Source of the DNA: Hysterangium stoloniferum
Taxonomy: Eukaryota; Basidiomycota; Agaricomycetes; Hysterangiales; Hysterangiaceae
NCBI GenBank assembly: GCA_015178975.1
Contig: WHVD01000046.1
Coordinates: forward strand, 62,001 to 126,000
Direction of reading: 5' to 3'
DNA length: 64,000 bases
The position numbers were made by a program, and so were the translations under genes. The notes under the pieces were generated by a model. That model saw only the letters and a list, made by a program, of their open reading frames with translations. It ran no database searches and had not been told where the DNA came from. Below, in pieces: positions 22,401-34,506 of the stretch; positions within the stretch are counted from its first letter, which is position 1; the number at the start of each line of letters is the position of its first letter.

Positions 22401-23864
22401 GATGTCAGAGAATAACGAAGTTATGAAGAACTACGTCGGGATTTTACAAAAGATTCTGCGCTTGCGTCAAATTTGCGATCATTTTGAACTCGTCAAAGGC
22501 AAAGGCATCCTGTCTGACGAGTCTGAGACGGTCAACTACGAGGACCTTGTCAATGAGATTGCGAGAGAAGGCATCAACGCCCAGCGAGGTACGGCGATCT
22601 TTGCGCTCTTACGTGAATCAGGAACGGCGCAATGCGTCGAATGCGGGTTTGAGCTTGCACCTCCCGTGGACGATATCAAGGAGGAGGGTGTCGACGAGGA
22701 AGCCGGCGCAAAGCGTAGTCGCAAGATCAAAGCCTCGTTACCAAACTCTCGCAACGGCACACGCCAGAACAGCCCCATGGTTCCACGTCCCGTCCTCACG
22801 CGATGTCAACATCTCTTCTGCATCGAATGTTTCCGCACTTGTATCTGCCCCGGCTGGCCCAATGTCCCGAATGACATCCAGCGGGGGTGCTCGGCTTGCC
22901 AGGCTGGGCTTGCACCACAGGACGCTGTTGAGCTGAATTTAGACGCGCCGGCAGCTGGAGATGTGAAGAAGAAGCCTGGCAAGCGTGAGAAACGCCAGAA
23001 GGGCATGCCATTGCAGAATTTGTATTTCTCTACAAAAGTCAAGGCACTGATGGCGGACCTGGTGGAGTTTTCAAAGTCGAATCCTCACTCGCGAAATTAC
23101 GATCCCGATTCGCTGGAAGTGCAGATGGTGGATGAGGAGGGCAACGGTATTAACGATGGAATTGTAAAGACAGTCGTATTGTGCGTGTGTGAGATTGTGC
23201 TCGTGTCTTTTTGCTTGCTAAACTTATCGCAGTTCCCAATGGACAAGTATGCTTGACAAGTATGATGTTTCGAAAAAGGAATAATTACCCGTCACTAACT
23301 TCCTCTTCAGGATAGAAGACGCGCTCGAGACGGCGGATATCCAATATGATCGTCTAGATGGTACGATGAAGCGTGACGATCGCACACGTGCTATGGATGC
23401 CCTCAAGTTTAATCCAGCCTGCGAAGTGCTGTTAGTCAGTCTGAAAGCGGGTGGCGTGGGTCTGAACTTGACTGCCGCCCAGCGAGTGTATTTAATGGAT
23501 CCGTATTGGCAAGTAGACGCCCGTTATCGACCGAGACCAAAAGTGTAATGATCTTATCTGACGATTATACAGGAACCCTGCTGTCGAGAACCAGGCCGTT
23601 GATCGTATTGTACGTGCCCCCTGCTTCTTTCTCCGGCTCAGCCGCCGTGCGCCTTTTTACTAAATTAACTCCGTTCAGCACCGTCTTGGCCAGAAGAAGC
23701 CCGTCACGACGGTAAAACTCATAATCGAGAACAGCATAGAGGCCCGGCTGCTCGAGGTGCAGAAGCGGAAGACTGCACTGGCGAACATGACGTTGAATCA
23801 GAATATCAGCAAGGCCGAGCTGATGCAGAGACGTCTAGAAGAGCTCAACCAGCTATTTGGTTGA
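19415..23864 (+). CDS. SNF2-family ATPase with RING finger (Rad5/Rad16/HLTF-like)
   Basis: Such enzymes remodel or unwind DNA-protein complexes and act as ubiquitin ligases in post-replication repair. Ten exons join in phase: 19415-19622, 19673-20406, 20462-20822, 20880-21154, 21206-21951, 22005-23180, 23233-23259, 23311-23508, 23573-23609 and 23679-23864, about 1315 residues. The N-terminus is acidic (TGVDDDDDDDDDMDE), then rich in Pro, Gln and His. Walker A is DDMGLGKT (about 525), split by an intron; motif II is LDEAH (about 774); LTGTPVQNK follows at about 798. A RING-like region with CVECG (about 983), CQHLFCIECF (about 1041) and CSACQ follows. The helicase C domain has FSQWTSMLDK, AGGVGLNLTAA, DPYWNPAVENQA and HRLGQKK. 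Two introns (19623-19672 and 23509-23572) appear to be GC-AG. I see no HIRAN domain, so Rad5 versus Rad16 versus another class is open. Confidence 0.88.
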
Positions 23865-24206
23865 AGCGCTACCACCTTACCTACATATATTAGAATATCA
23901 ATGTCTTCTGGTTGGTAGTAATAAATGCAGTCATACGCAATATCACTTTTTTTTTAAAAATTGTTACGCATCAGTATATTCGACTGCTACATGGTTTATG
24001 TGTAAAGATAACGGCGAAGTTGTAAAAGATAAGATACACTCGTCCCCAAGTGGAATGGAAAGCGCCAAGGCTAACATGGGAACCACCCCGTCAAAGAAGG
24101 CATCATCGGCTCAGCATTTAATAGCGGATGTCGGGTGGGAACTCCGGAGATCGGTCTGGGATGGGGGTATGTGTATTCGTGTTTCGGCACCTTTATCGCT
24201 TTTTTG
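23865..24206. other. Intergenic, convergent
   Basis: 342 bp between the stops of the SNF2 ATPase and the Zn2Cys6 factor. No gene seen. Confidence 0.5.
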
Positions 24207-27200
24207 CTACCAGATTTGGGGAAGAGCCTCTTGTTGCTGATCATATCTACGCGAAATAACACTTCGTAAACGGCACGCCAACAACAGAAAACAACACGCC
24301 GCGTCTCCCCCCCCCCCCACCGAGACGCTGCACAGTTCACACTTACCCTACAGGAATCATATATGCCTCCATCCCATTATTCATCACTGCGCCCGTATTC
24401 AACTCCATGGTCGCCCACGTCTGCATCTCCGGCTCTGTGTACGGGTCGTACCACTGTATCGGCGGTCCGTCGTGGCCTCCCGTGGTGGCGGTGGTCATGG
24501 TGGTTATCCCCCCAGGAGCGGGATACATGTTGCTGTCGTCCTCTCGCATGCGCGGGTGCGGGGAGTAGGTCATGGTAACGTGTGGCTGGTAGTGCTGCGT
24601 CGGGGAACGCGATGGGGTCCCGTGACTGCGCTGTTGATCTGGCGAGATGAGCGGACGGCTGGGCGAGCGCCCCGGGAGCACTCGCCGTTCCTCAGCGCGG
24701 CGTAGCATGTATCGAAGGCTGCGGGCGTATCGGCCTGAGGGAGCTGGTTGACGGCGAGAGAGTCATTCAGTAACGTGACGGCAGAGGTTGGGGTTGCGTG
24801 CGACATACTCTGATCTAGCACGTTAGCCAGCTCCTCAACATCCTTCTTGATAGCGTGCAAGTCGCATTCTTGCGGCCTACGCGCGAATGAATGGATAAAT
24901 AAAAACTAAGAACTAATACTATGCAATACAAACATTAGCCTTGCAAGACGAATCAAAAGCGAAGCAGCAAACGTCGCTGTCGCATGCGTATAATGAACCG
25001 CTAAGGAAAAAAAATTGATTAGCTAGGAAAAAACAAGAATCCCACACAAGCACTCGCCGTATTTCAAGTTTTCGCGGTATGCCGACGCCTGCAAGGTCGT
25101 CTCCAAACCAGCCTTTGCAAGTCGGATAGACTTGACAAGGACATGCCTCTGCGCCGTAGGCATATTCGCCACGTCTTCCGGCCCGCTAATGCCTCGCAGA
25201 GCGGTCGCATTATGAAACAACTCTGCGAAGAACTGCTGAATCTGCAAACTCTGCCTATAAAACCCTGCCTTCAAAAAGACAAGACGGAGACAAAGTTAGA
25301 ACATGGAACACACGAACACTAGCCAGAAAAGCAAAAGCACACAACAAACAGCAAGAAACAAAAAAAAAACAGGAGACAAACCCCCCCCACCGCCAACCTC
25401 AAGTGCACACTCACATCGGAATGCTTCTTCGAGAACTGGCCATCCCACTTCTGGAACCACGTGCGGAAATCCGCATCCGCCTCGCGGAGGCACAGGAACG
25501 TCTCCTCATCGATCTGGTGCTCGCGCTGCGCGAGGCGGTTGTGCACCTTCTCGCGGATGATGATCAGCTCCACCGTCGACACGAGGCGCATGTCGTCCTC
25601 GATGGATAGCGGGTGCTTGAGAAGGAGACGGCAGTCGCGGATGGACTCGTCGAAGCGCAGGATGGCTGGGCGGCCGACGCCGTATGATAGTCTGAATGGG
25701 CAGGGGTGAGATGACGGCGACAGTGGGATGAGAGTCTCGTTGTTTGACGTACTGATGCTCAAATAGATACAGAACAAACCACGTCCGAGCCGAAATGACG
25801 AGCTCGCGCTCTTCCTGCGACTTGGACATTTTGTTGGCGTGTATGCGACGCAAGAGGCGCGGCCATGCTTTATTCATCCCCAACTCCAATGCCATCCGCA
25901 CCGCATGACCTTTTTAGAAAAACGACGACCAAAAAGAGGAACAATAAGACCGCGTCTCAACTAGAGCACAATCAATTCGGTATTTACCTCCGCTCAGCCA
26001 TCCATTGTCCGACCATCCAGATACAACCACTATAAAGTGCGAGTTGGGTCACCAAAAAGGCCACCAAAGTGAAGATTATAAGATAAAACACACCCATGGC
26101 CTGCACTGCCTCCTGCCTCGACACCGGCGAAAACAGCGTAGCACAACATATCGACTGGACCTCCTCCAAGCACCGCTTGAACACCTCCGACGGCGGTCCA
26201 CCCCCGCACTGCACACGCGCCGCGACCATACAAATACAATCCACTGCGAACGGCGAGCGCTCGTGCAGGGCGTCAAAGGTATCCACCTGGGAATCAAAAA
26301 CCGGCAAAAAGGTATTGCAGCCCTGATAAAATCTACAAACGGGGGGTACAGGTCAGTTTAACAACGAAAGCAGAGAGAACGAGAAGAGACCGCCGCTGTG
26401 CACATTTTAAATAGCTCGCGTGCTTCATGCTCAGTTATGATATTTTTCGTGACGACTGTGGGGGAGGGAGCGACGACATTTAAATAAAGTCCCGCGAAAA
26501 TGATCAATTTTTGAAAGAGAAACGACGTACCGTCCGGGAACGCAAGCGTCCGGCCGTGACGATGATGCGTCTTCCTTCGCTTCGCAGGCTTCGGTTGTCC
26601 ATTAAGTTCTTCATTCCCAGAATGGCCCAAGTGGAAATGGGGCGGGACGGGGAGGGGCGAATGGGATCTAGCCCTACTAGACGGGTCCGACGATCCATTC
26701 TCCTACAAAAAAAAAACAAACATGTAAACTCATACTCTTCTCTTTTTTTCTAAAAAAAAGCCCCCACTCCCCGCGGCTTATAAATCACTCACCTTCGCCG
26801 CCCTCTCAGCAGCCGCATCCGCCAACCCTCTCAAAACCTCCCAGGGGGCTACCAACCCCTCAGCAGGCAACTCCGACGTCTCCTCCTCCTCCTCATCGCT
26901 CGAATTCGCCGACGTGACATTAGACGACGACGGCGCCGCCCTCTTCCCATTATCATTCTTCCCCCCCGATCCCGACCCCCCCGACGGATTCCGATGGTGA
27001 TAATGATGCTGCGGCGTCAGCGAGTCCTGCCGCCGCGGCGGGGCCATCACAATATCCGACGGCGGGGGGAGCGGCGTGCCCGCCATGTTGTGGTGGTGGT
27101 GGTGGACGTGGTGTGGGGGCGGGAATGGCCCGGGGAAGCCTGCCGGCGGCGGTGGCGGCAGGGGGTATGTGGGGGGCGGACGCTTGAGCCCGGGACTCAG

Positions 27201-28240
27201 CATGGGGGGGAGGGTGGTGGATGGGGCGGGGGAGGAGTGACTAGGAGGACCGCGGGCTGGTCCTGCGCCTGCCAAGGAGGGGTCCATCATGGGCACTGCG
27301 GTGGACGCGCCGCCGAGGCTGGATGCGGGGGAGTGCATGTGGTACGGGGACGCACCGGCGGGAGACTGCCCCTGGTGCGGGCGGAACTGGTGCGGGGTCC
27401 CGCGGAGCTGGGAGACGAGCTCGAGGAGGGTGTTGTGGATGTTGTGTTGCGAGTGCCGGATGTCGGTGACTTGCGCCTCCAGATTTCGAATGCGTCTTTG
27501 AGGACAAAACGGGACAAAAAAAGCGAACGATGAGGACCCGAGGACGCGCAGAAAAAAAAGACACGGCAGAGTTTAAAATGTATGCTACTCACTCGAGACC
27601 GGCTTCACCCGTAAGCGTTGGCTCACGCGTGGGCTTTTCAAAGAGGCACTCTAAGCCTGTATGTCGACACCGTCTACAAGGGGGATTCTCCGCACCCTCG
27701 CAGCGCATTTTCTGCTTTCTGCATGCATTCTAAAGCGCACATGGGTATTTTTTCGGGGATAAAAAAAGTTGGGACTTACACAGGCACCTGGCAACATGAA
27801 AATGCCAGTGAGACATTATGACGATCTGGCGAGATCGAAAACAAGTACGCACGAGGAACACGATTCAGAGTCTTGCCCGATTTTCCTGGGCCTTTCTTGT
27901 CGTCTGCCGCGGCCGCTCCCGCTCCCGGTCTCGGCAGCTCTCCTGGTGGACTAGCACCCTCCTGCTTCTGCGCGGATCCTGGGAACTGCGGGTTCTGGTT
28001 CGAGTCGATCGCAATGCGGTGGATGGGCTGCTGATTCGGATCTGCGGGATACGACGGGTGGGGCTGCTGTTGCGGGTGGTGGGGCTGGGGCTGCTGCGGG
28101 GGCTGGGGCTGCTGCGAGGGCTGGGGCTGCTGCATCTGCATCTGAATGTGAGGAGTGTGCTGCGCATGGGTGCCGCTCATGTCGTCGGTGAAAAAAGAAA
28201 AGTCCTGGTCGTGGTGGTTTGGAAAGAACCCGTTTAGCAT
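24207..28240 (-). CDS. Zn2Cys6 fungal-specific transcription factor
   Basis: A DNA-binding regulator of the Gal4 class. Fifteen exons join in phase: 28240-27853, 27787-27780, 27729-27593, 27495-26793, 26702-26531, 26455-26404, 26332-26094, 26029-25988, 25909-25753, 25691-25415, 25268-25058, 25000-24934, 24876-24809, 24734-24347 and 24246-24207, about 982 residues. After a Gln/Pro/His-rich N-terminus the zinc cluster RACNACRKQKMRCEGAENPP continues to CRRC and LEC (C-x2-C-x6-C-x7-C-x2-C-x6-C, about 131-160). A short coiled coil RIRNLEAQVTDIRHSQHNI follows, then a long Pro/His/Ser-rich linker with an acidic patch, then the middle homology domain (about 487-830): FYQGCNTFLPVFD, GGHAVRMALELGMNKAW, FEHQLSYGVGRPAIL and KYAVHYTHATATFAASLL. 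Exon 2 is only 8 nt, and one intron appears to be GC-AG. The last 13-codon exon is the least certain. Targets are unknown. Confidence 0.85.
27780..27787 (-). other. 8-nt micro-exon (transcription factor exon 2)
   Basis: GTGCCTGT on the minus strand, bounded by acceptor TTGCCAG and donor GTAAGT. With the last base of exon 1 it encodes Arg-Ala-Cys, including the first zinc ligand. Without it the next exon cannot complete the cluster. Confidence 0.8.
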
Positions 28241-31184
28241 CTTGAGCGCCCTGCGGAAATACTAGGTTAGCGCGCCGCGTTTGTGCTTGGACACTAGCTC
28301 GCAGTTGTTTTCGACGGTGAGTCTGGAGTGGATCTCGACGCTGTTTTACAAGTGGATTTGGAACTGTATATGTAACATAGCCCGATGGACTTATTATACT
28401 TAATCGCTTCGCAGTTCTTATTAGTTCTTTCCGCTAATGGTTCAAGTTCTCATGGTCACAGTACTAATACTCAGCGCTAGCGTACCCTGAGGGACTGGCA
28501 ATGAGCCTCGTGTTCGTGTTCGTGTTCGTGTTCGTCGGCAGTTCTATGAATTTCCGTTTCCTTTATGTTTCCAATGCTCCCTGGCAGGCGAATCCCTCAG
28601 CTTGTTCCATATCAGAGAGGACGGATATATCGACTAGTATTCTCCGCGGCATTTCTTTCGCGTGCTTTTAGCGGGTTATTTAGAGGCGGCTCGTTCTCAT
28701 CACCCATCACCTTTCCCACAAGATCTAGTTCGATATCGTGGTGTTGAAAAGAGGTAGGCGTCGACGTAACTCTCGAAATAACTTGGCAAGCGAGCGTGAC
28801 CGCGTCTTTTGGGCAGTGGACGCATGACCTCCTGTTCTAATTAGCCTGATCAAGTGCCAGGCCACTTACGTCTCTTCCTCGTGGTGTGCTGGCTATATGA
28901 TTCAGTTATTCCCCCCCTGGAAGGACGACACGGCTCTTCTCGAGCTTGCTGGATGTCCACCTCCACCGAGTCTGTTACGTACCGACAACGTGTCCCCGCT
29001 CTCCCACTCGGTGATGAATTCTCAAGGACCTTCGTCGGCTTTAAGTGATGTCCATCTCCGATTACCACTGGAGGTATACACGCTCACCGTCATTCACAAA
29101 TGGATGATACCATTTTGCCCACTGCCACAAGTAGCTCGAACGACATTAATCGACACTCTTAGCTGGCACATCGACATTAATCCGGTCACAGTCACATTCC
29201 ACCCATGAGCGTCCACAACCTGCTATGTGTGCCCCCCTATGACTGCTCATAAATTATCCTGCTCATTTCATGTAGATATGATTAGATCTCGACGAGTGTA
29301 CAAATCTAGATACGAGATCTACCTAGGGCAGGTGCCCGATTTAGGCCCATTCAGTTCTTGGTTCCTGACAATCGTTACGTAAGGTTCTCCATCGATGCGT
29401 AGGTGCTTGGTGCACACATTCGTACATATACTTGGCAAGGCTGCTAGACCACTAGTGCCCAGTCGTGGCGCACTTTAATTTTTGGTCGTCTGCTTCACGA
29501 TCGATCTACAACAAAGATGCATATACTGAGTGGCACAAGACCTCCTGCAATATCACACAGTCGTGCTTCCCCAGACGTGCGCTTCGTACGTATACAGACA
29601 CAAGTGGGAAGTGCTTCCAATCCCACGTGACTATCTCCATAAGTACTACATCCATCCTGCAAATATACCGCAGCTCGTGTCCTTCCTCGGAGGCCGCAGC
29701 TGGCAGGGATGTATGCCACCGGAGTAATATTTAGTAGTGAACTTCACATTACCTGAGAAACAGTCCTAAATGATTGTGAGAGGCAACGGGCTTATATACA
29801 GACATCATTAATCGAGCCGCTTGTCACACGTGCCCGCGTGTGCACATGATATACCACTTCATATCGCTGCTCAACACCAGATTCGGTAGTGCACAGTGTC
29901 TCATATAAACACCAATTCACGTTCATAATTCTCAACTGGCTGCATGTAGCATTGAGTTCACGCTCACGCCATCCCCCAGCGCAATGCGTTGTGGCCGCTG
30001 CTAAATGTGACGTAACCCCATCTGCCAAGGGAATTATCGACGTACCTCCGTAATACATCCGTCCTAGCAACACTGCGATGGTTCGAGCCGCTTACAATCA
30101 GCCTTCCGAGGTCGGAGTTCTCAGCCCGCCAGCGCCAGCTTGGCGAGAGATCGCTTTCCCACAAGTGTGTGTTCACCATCTATCTATAACATAGTGATGG
30201 ACAGAGATTTGCGTCATAAGAGGGTAATTAAAGCTCGAGCGTGGACACGACGGGCGATCATGATAGCCATACATCACAATATTTATCATTCAGCTGCCAG
30301 TGAGTGCTTCGTCGGAAGATTCGCCCACAGATGCCACCGTAAATCCTAAAGATCAAATGAACCTCGAAGGTTATGGATGATTGTTCACTGCACAAGGTTC
30401 GAAATAAATCATCGTACGTACCTTTGGGATGAAAATCATTCAGAAGTAATCAGCGGGGACCCATCCATTGTTCCGGGTACCTTAAGCGGGGTTTCAAATT
30501 TGTCCGCTCACAATATCCTGTTGAAATATAACAATACAATAGTGTAAGTATTTCTTGTCATTTTCTCCTAATTTTCCAATAGCTATTTAGGAATATTCTA
30601 AGGTAGCGTAAATAGTTAGTATCCATATGTAAGCTGTCATTATATTTTTAGACCCCTTATCCTTTTCTCTTTGTATATCCCTCTGCTAGGTAAGTAGTTT
30701 TTCATCCTTATATATTAATACACTTTGGATATCTCCACTAGCTAGCCTTGTGTGAGTACCACAGGGTAGCCCTTACATGTCCAATTTCAGATGGGAAACC
30801 CAGAGGCTCTGAGGATATGTTATGTCTCAGTCAGAGCGCCTGCAGGTTCTGAGAATACACTAATGCAAAGTTGATAGAAAATGACTTAGTTTAGATATTG
30901 CATGAATAAATCTTTATTTATTTAATTATATATTTAAAGCCGGGGCTGGGGCTCTCAGGGCCCCCCTGCTCGTAGTTAAGTGCATGTAAACTTTCTGACT
31001 CGGGTCTTGAAACACACGACGTTCCGGGACATAGAAAACCCCGTTGGTTGCTGCATTTCATTTTGTTTCGTTTATAACGGAGCAATTCACCTATTGAAAT
31101 TGTCGTATTTATAAACACCTAGACGCACGTGATCCAATGTACACGTGATTACAGCGGCATCTATTCCGGTTTTTAACTACCAGT
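28241..31184. other. 2.9-kb intergenic region
   Basis: Upstream of two divergent genes. An acceptor-like CAG ten bases before the factor's ATG suggests a 5'UTR intron. A (TGTTCG)4 microsatellite lies at 28509-28534. A stretch near 30700-30900 resembles fragments of the LTR family seen at 39.7 and 41.9 kb (TGTCCAATTTCAGA...), so an eroded solo LTR is possible. ORFs here show no domains. Confidence 0.45.
28509..28534. repeat. Hexanucleotide microsatellite
   Basis: Four perfect copies of TGTTCG preceded by CG. Confidence 0.85.
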
Positions 31185-31865
31185 ATGATTGGCCTCAAAG
31201 GCAGGCTCAATGTACGTACAGAATCTCTAACCATTTTTAGAGCTAATACTTCGTTGCTTATTCTCACAGGTAATCGATAATACAGGAGCACTGATAGCTG
31301 AATGTGTCAATGTGCTCAAACAAAAGGTCAATAACGGTTGGGGGTCTGTCGGGGATGAGATCGTGGTGGTAATAAATAAGGCACGACCTATGCCTGTTAC
31401 CAATGCTACCAGGTAAGTTGTCAAACTCACCGTGAATCAGTGCGGATCCAATTGAAGTCAGACCGGTCTTTTCAATCTTTCTGAGCCTATTTCTCTGCAT
31501 AGCAAGCTAATTTCCCCCTAATAGTAACGCCGTCAAAGTTAGGAGGGGTGACGTTAGAAGAGCTGTTATTGTTCGAACGAAAAAGCCCGTGCGACGGCCG
31601 GATGGCAGGATAATCAGGTGCGCAATAGTCTCATACCGACAATTATTCCGTTTTTAACATAATCGACCATTTAGATTCGATGATAACGCAGCTGTTCTCC
31701 TTAATAATAAGCGTGAGATGTTAGGAACACGAATAGGTGGTGTGGTGAGCGCGGATTTGCGGATGAAAGGGTGGGGCAAGATCGTCAGCTTGGCACCTAA
31801 GGTGAGTATATCATACTTCGCTGCGAAATATTGACATACCTTCTTTTATCTGCTAGGTTGTATAG
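31185..31865 (+). CDS. Mitochondrial large-subunit ribosomal protein uL14m
   Basis: Structural protein of the mitochondrial ribosome large subunit at the subunit interface. Five exons join in phase: 31185-31211, 31270-31412, 31525-31617, 31675-31801 and 31857-31865, 132 residues. The sequence follows uL14 throughout: [78 protein letters not shown] and [10 protein letters not shown]. The first exon has nine codons and the last only three including the stop, so no single long ORF marks the gene. The length equals bacterial L14 plus about ten residues. Cytosolic uL14 differs clearly. Confidence 0.92.
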
Positions 31866-33459
31866 ATATCCATAGAATTAAATCGATAGCAAAAAATGCG
31901 TGGATTATTGATCATCACCATTTCCTAGCGAATTGATATCCATTAGTTAACCCTACCGCCTTGGACCGGAGGTTTCTGAACGAGTTGCATCGACCTCTGC
32001 TCGCTTCACTTATATGTTTGATCTTACCTTTCTCATTGAACAATGTGATTCTGATCCTTTTAACCGCTTCAACAAGGCCTAGTTTTATTCATATTCACTT
32101 TGCCCTTGCGACCAGGACTAGGGTATATGAAGGGTGTTCAGAACCAAGATCAGACATTTATCATAATAGACTGATCAGAGGTAATAGTCAGCATCTCTTG
32201 TCGTTATGGTACTTCCGGAAAAAAGGCTACAAGGTACTAAACCTCTTTCCCTGAGCAGATCCGTACCCCAGAATCCAGGAAGAGTGGAAAATGAGTCATA
32301 ATGTTTTGAAAATGCCGATCCAAATTGTTTTTGGGAGTTGACAAGGCTGGGAAAGGGGATCACGGGATCGCTTTTTTTTTTTTGTCGCTTTCGACAGAGC
32401 CCGTCCGCCTCAGGCTGTCCATATTTATGCCCCCCTTCCCATGTCGCCTGCTGAAATTAATTTACTTTTAGTGGTCATCACCCAGTGCTTTCCCTGTCGT
32501 CAACGTGGCGATTTTGACACTGAGTAAATCACTGCCCTTGAAGGCTCTGAGTCCTTCCCCCATATTTAGATTACTCTTGGCTTTCATAATCAACAGTCTA
32601 ACAGATATCAACCGTATGTTATCGTACATATTTAGATAATAGCAGCATAGAGTGCTAGCTCACGCCAGGGGTCACTGCCTGGCATGCTGGTTTGATCAAA
32701 TGCACAGTCAGACTTTGGAACGTGGTAATTCGCACTTTTAACCATCCGTGTTCACACAAGGAATACCAAAGCTTGCGCGAAGCCGTCGCTTTAGGTGTTT
32801 AAAAGAAATGCATCGATGTGGCCATGTGATTGATACTCCTCTTCCGAGTGCGTCAGTCCAATGTGAGACCCTCCCGACGTTTCTGGTCTCTCTCACTCTC
32901 TCACTTTTTTTTTTTCCTTTTTTTTTGCGTGAAGTGTTGCATCAGATAAGCCGGCCGCAGTAGCTCTCCTTATCCGCTAACAGTAGCTCTCCCTATCTGC
33001 TAGCAGTCAACGGGAGACCTGTGGAAGAAAAGGACAAGAAAACGAAAACTCCAGAGTATTACATACTTAGGAATCTAAATCATTTGAGAATTGTTTCAGA
33101 ACAAGAACTGGAAATTACGGGCAATCTATAGGAAGCGCCTGGATGAGAAAATTTAGTAGCATTTGTGTAACTAGCTAAGATACCCTCGCGATCGGCAATC
33201 ATCCGAGGAAACGCTTTTATGCACGGCCCTTTTCCTGGTTTCTCTTATCGACTTGAAATTGAATGTAAGAATCATGACATTCAACCACAAGAAACATCTA
33301 GAGAAGCCAATGGAGCAAATATACTTATGGTTGCCCTATCTACTATCTACCCTATCTACTATCTAGCATATTCCTCGCTCGATGATAATCATTTCAAGTC
33401 CTGGCCACATTGTACTTGCCTTGATATGACATTGGAGAGTATTTGCAACTAATATATAT
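31866..33459. other. Intergenic, no gene seen
   Basis: Contains pyrimidine tracts (about 32370-32382 and 32880-32930) and a short CTATCTACTATCTACC duplication near 33340. ORFs such as 31961-32254 look like chance. Confidence 0.5.
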
Positions 33460-33576
33460 TAGCCTCCACTGATCGCCTATCTTTGTTGGCCTGTAATGAA
33501 ACAGAGCAGAAAACAAAGTGTAGATAACAAGTGATGGCGGAAAACTCACTTCCAAAAGAAATACACCTGCCTAACT

Positions 33577-34049
33577 TCATGCTAGTTGGTTAAGTATGTT
33601 GAAGGAGTTTATTCTATGTCTTATGTACATCGCCCCTTTGCGCTTATATATTAGTGAGTTTGTAGATAATGTATCCGTTTGTATTCTATTTTCTATAGCT
33701 TTAATCCATCTGTCCGGGCTTCTTCTTTGATGGGTACTACTTGCTTGACTAATTCTCCAATCACATCTTATTTTTCCAAATAATGTGAGCACTGTCCATC
33801 ATCAACCTCAACAATAGCCTATCATTCCCCCTGTCTGGCTTCCCCTTTTTTAGTCCTGTGGTCTGCCAGTCCACTGCCAAGGATGGTCCCCATTGTTCCC
33901 TCTGGCCGTGGTTCACCTCTCCTTTTCTGGGCTTGTTCAGTAAGTCTCCAGGATTCTGCCTGTCCTGAAGCCCGCGTGATGTAGCAGGACATGATCCATG
34001 GACTCCGTACATAGACACAATGGACATTGCCATCGGCCTGTCCCCACAA
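33577..34049 (-). pseudogene. Non-LTR retrotransposon C-terminal tail (left arm)
   Basis: Fragments read LLLRLMMDSAHIIWKNK and, in another frame, RWIKAIENRIQTDTLSTNSL. They resemble the C-terminal region of fungal LINE polyproteins, where ESxHLIWKLRCERxI is followed by NRW...NxRLxxD. Several frame breaks. No RT or endonuclease is present. Confidence 0.5.
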
Positions 34050-34116
34050 CGTTGGACATCCGGCCCTGCCAGTAGCTCATTAACAGTTGACTCAAATTAC
34101 ATATTCTAATTTCTAC

Positions 34117-34232
34117 TGCGAAACGATCAAGTTACCAATAAGTCGTAAATAAACCACAGCTAATTTGTACAAGTTGCTGTGAATTTCTCGGATGAGGCAC
34201 ATGGCCTGAAGAAGTGGCGAGTGCTCGACGCA
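34117..34232. repeat. 116-bp segment, flipped relative to the palindrome (left)
   Basis: TGCGAAACGATCAAG...GAGTGCTCGACGCA. It lies in direct orientation with 38040-38155 although the surrounding arms are inverted. Its outermost bases form TGCG...CGCA. Confidence 0.88.
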
Positions 34233-34506
34233 TTCAGAATTTAGGGTTCTCTAAGTTTAAGATCAACCACATGTATAGAGGATAAAACTTATCCTGGCAA
34301 TATCATGATTAGTGAATCGAATGATGACACGACAGTAACTATCTACGCGACCAGGCATTGAAACGGATTGACACCAGCCCAACCTACGATATAGTTCGGA
34401 AAGATTGTAAGCACTATTAAGTATGGCTATCGCCAACGTGGCATAGGGAATCTGACAGTCGTCGTCCAGGTTCCCAGCTGGGAAATAGTCTTATCTACTT
34501 AAGGGA

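Noticed and set aside
26994-27533. 179-codon frame antisense to the transcription factor
   Set aside because: Low-complexity Gly/Arg/Val product created by the Pro/His-rich coding strand.
27241-27592. Overlapping minus-strand frames in the transcription factor region
   Set aside because: Alternative frames of exon 4 and its upstream intron; only one frame continues the zinc-cluster protein.
31961-32254. 97-codon frame downstream of uL14m
   Set aside because: No domain, atypical composition, no splice-supported extension.
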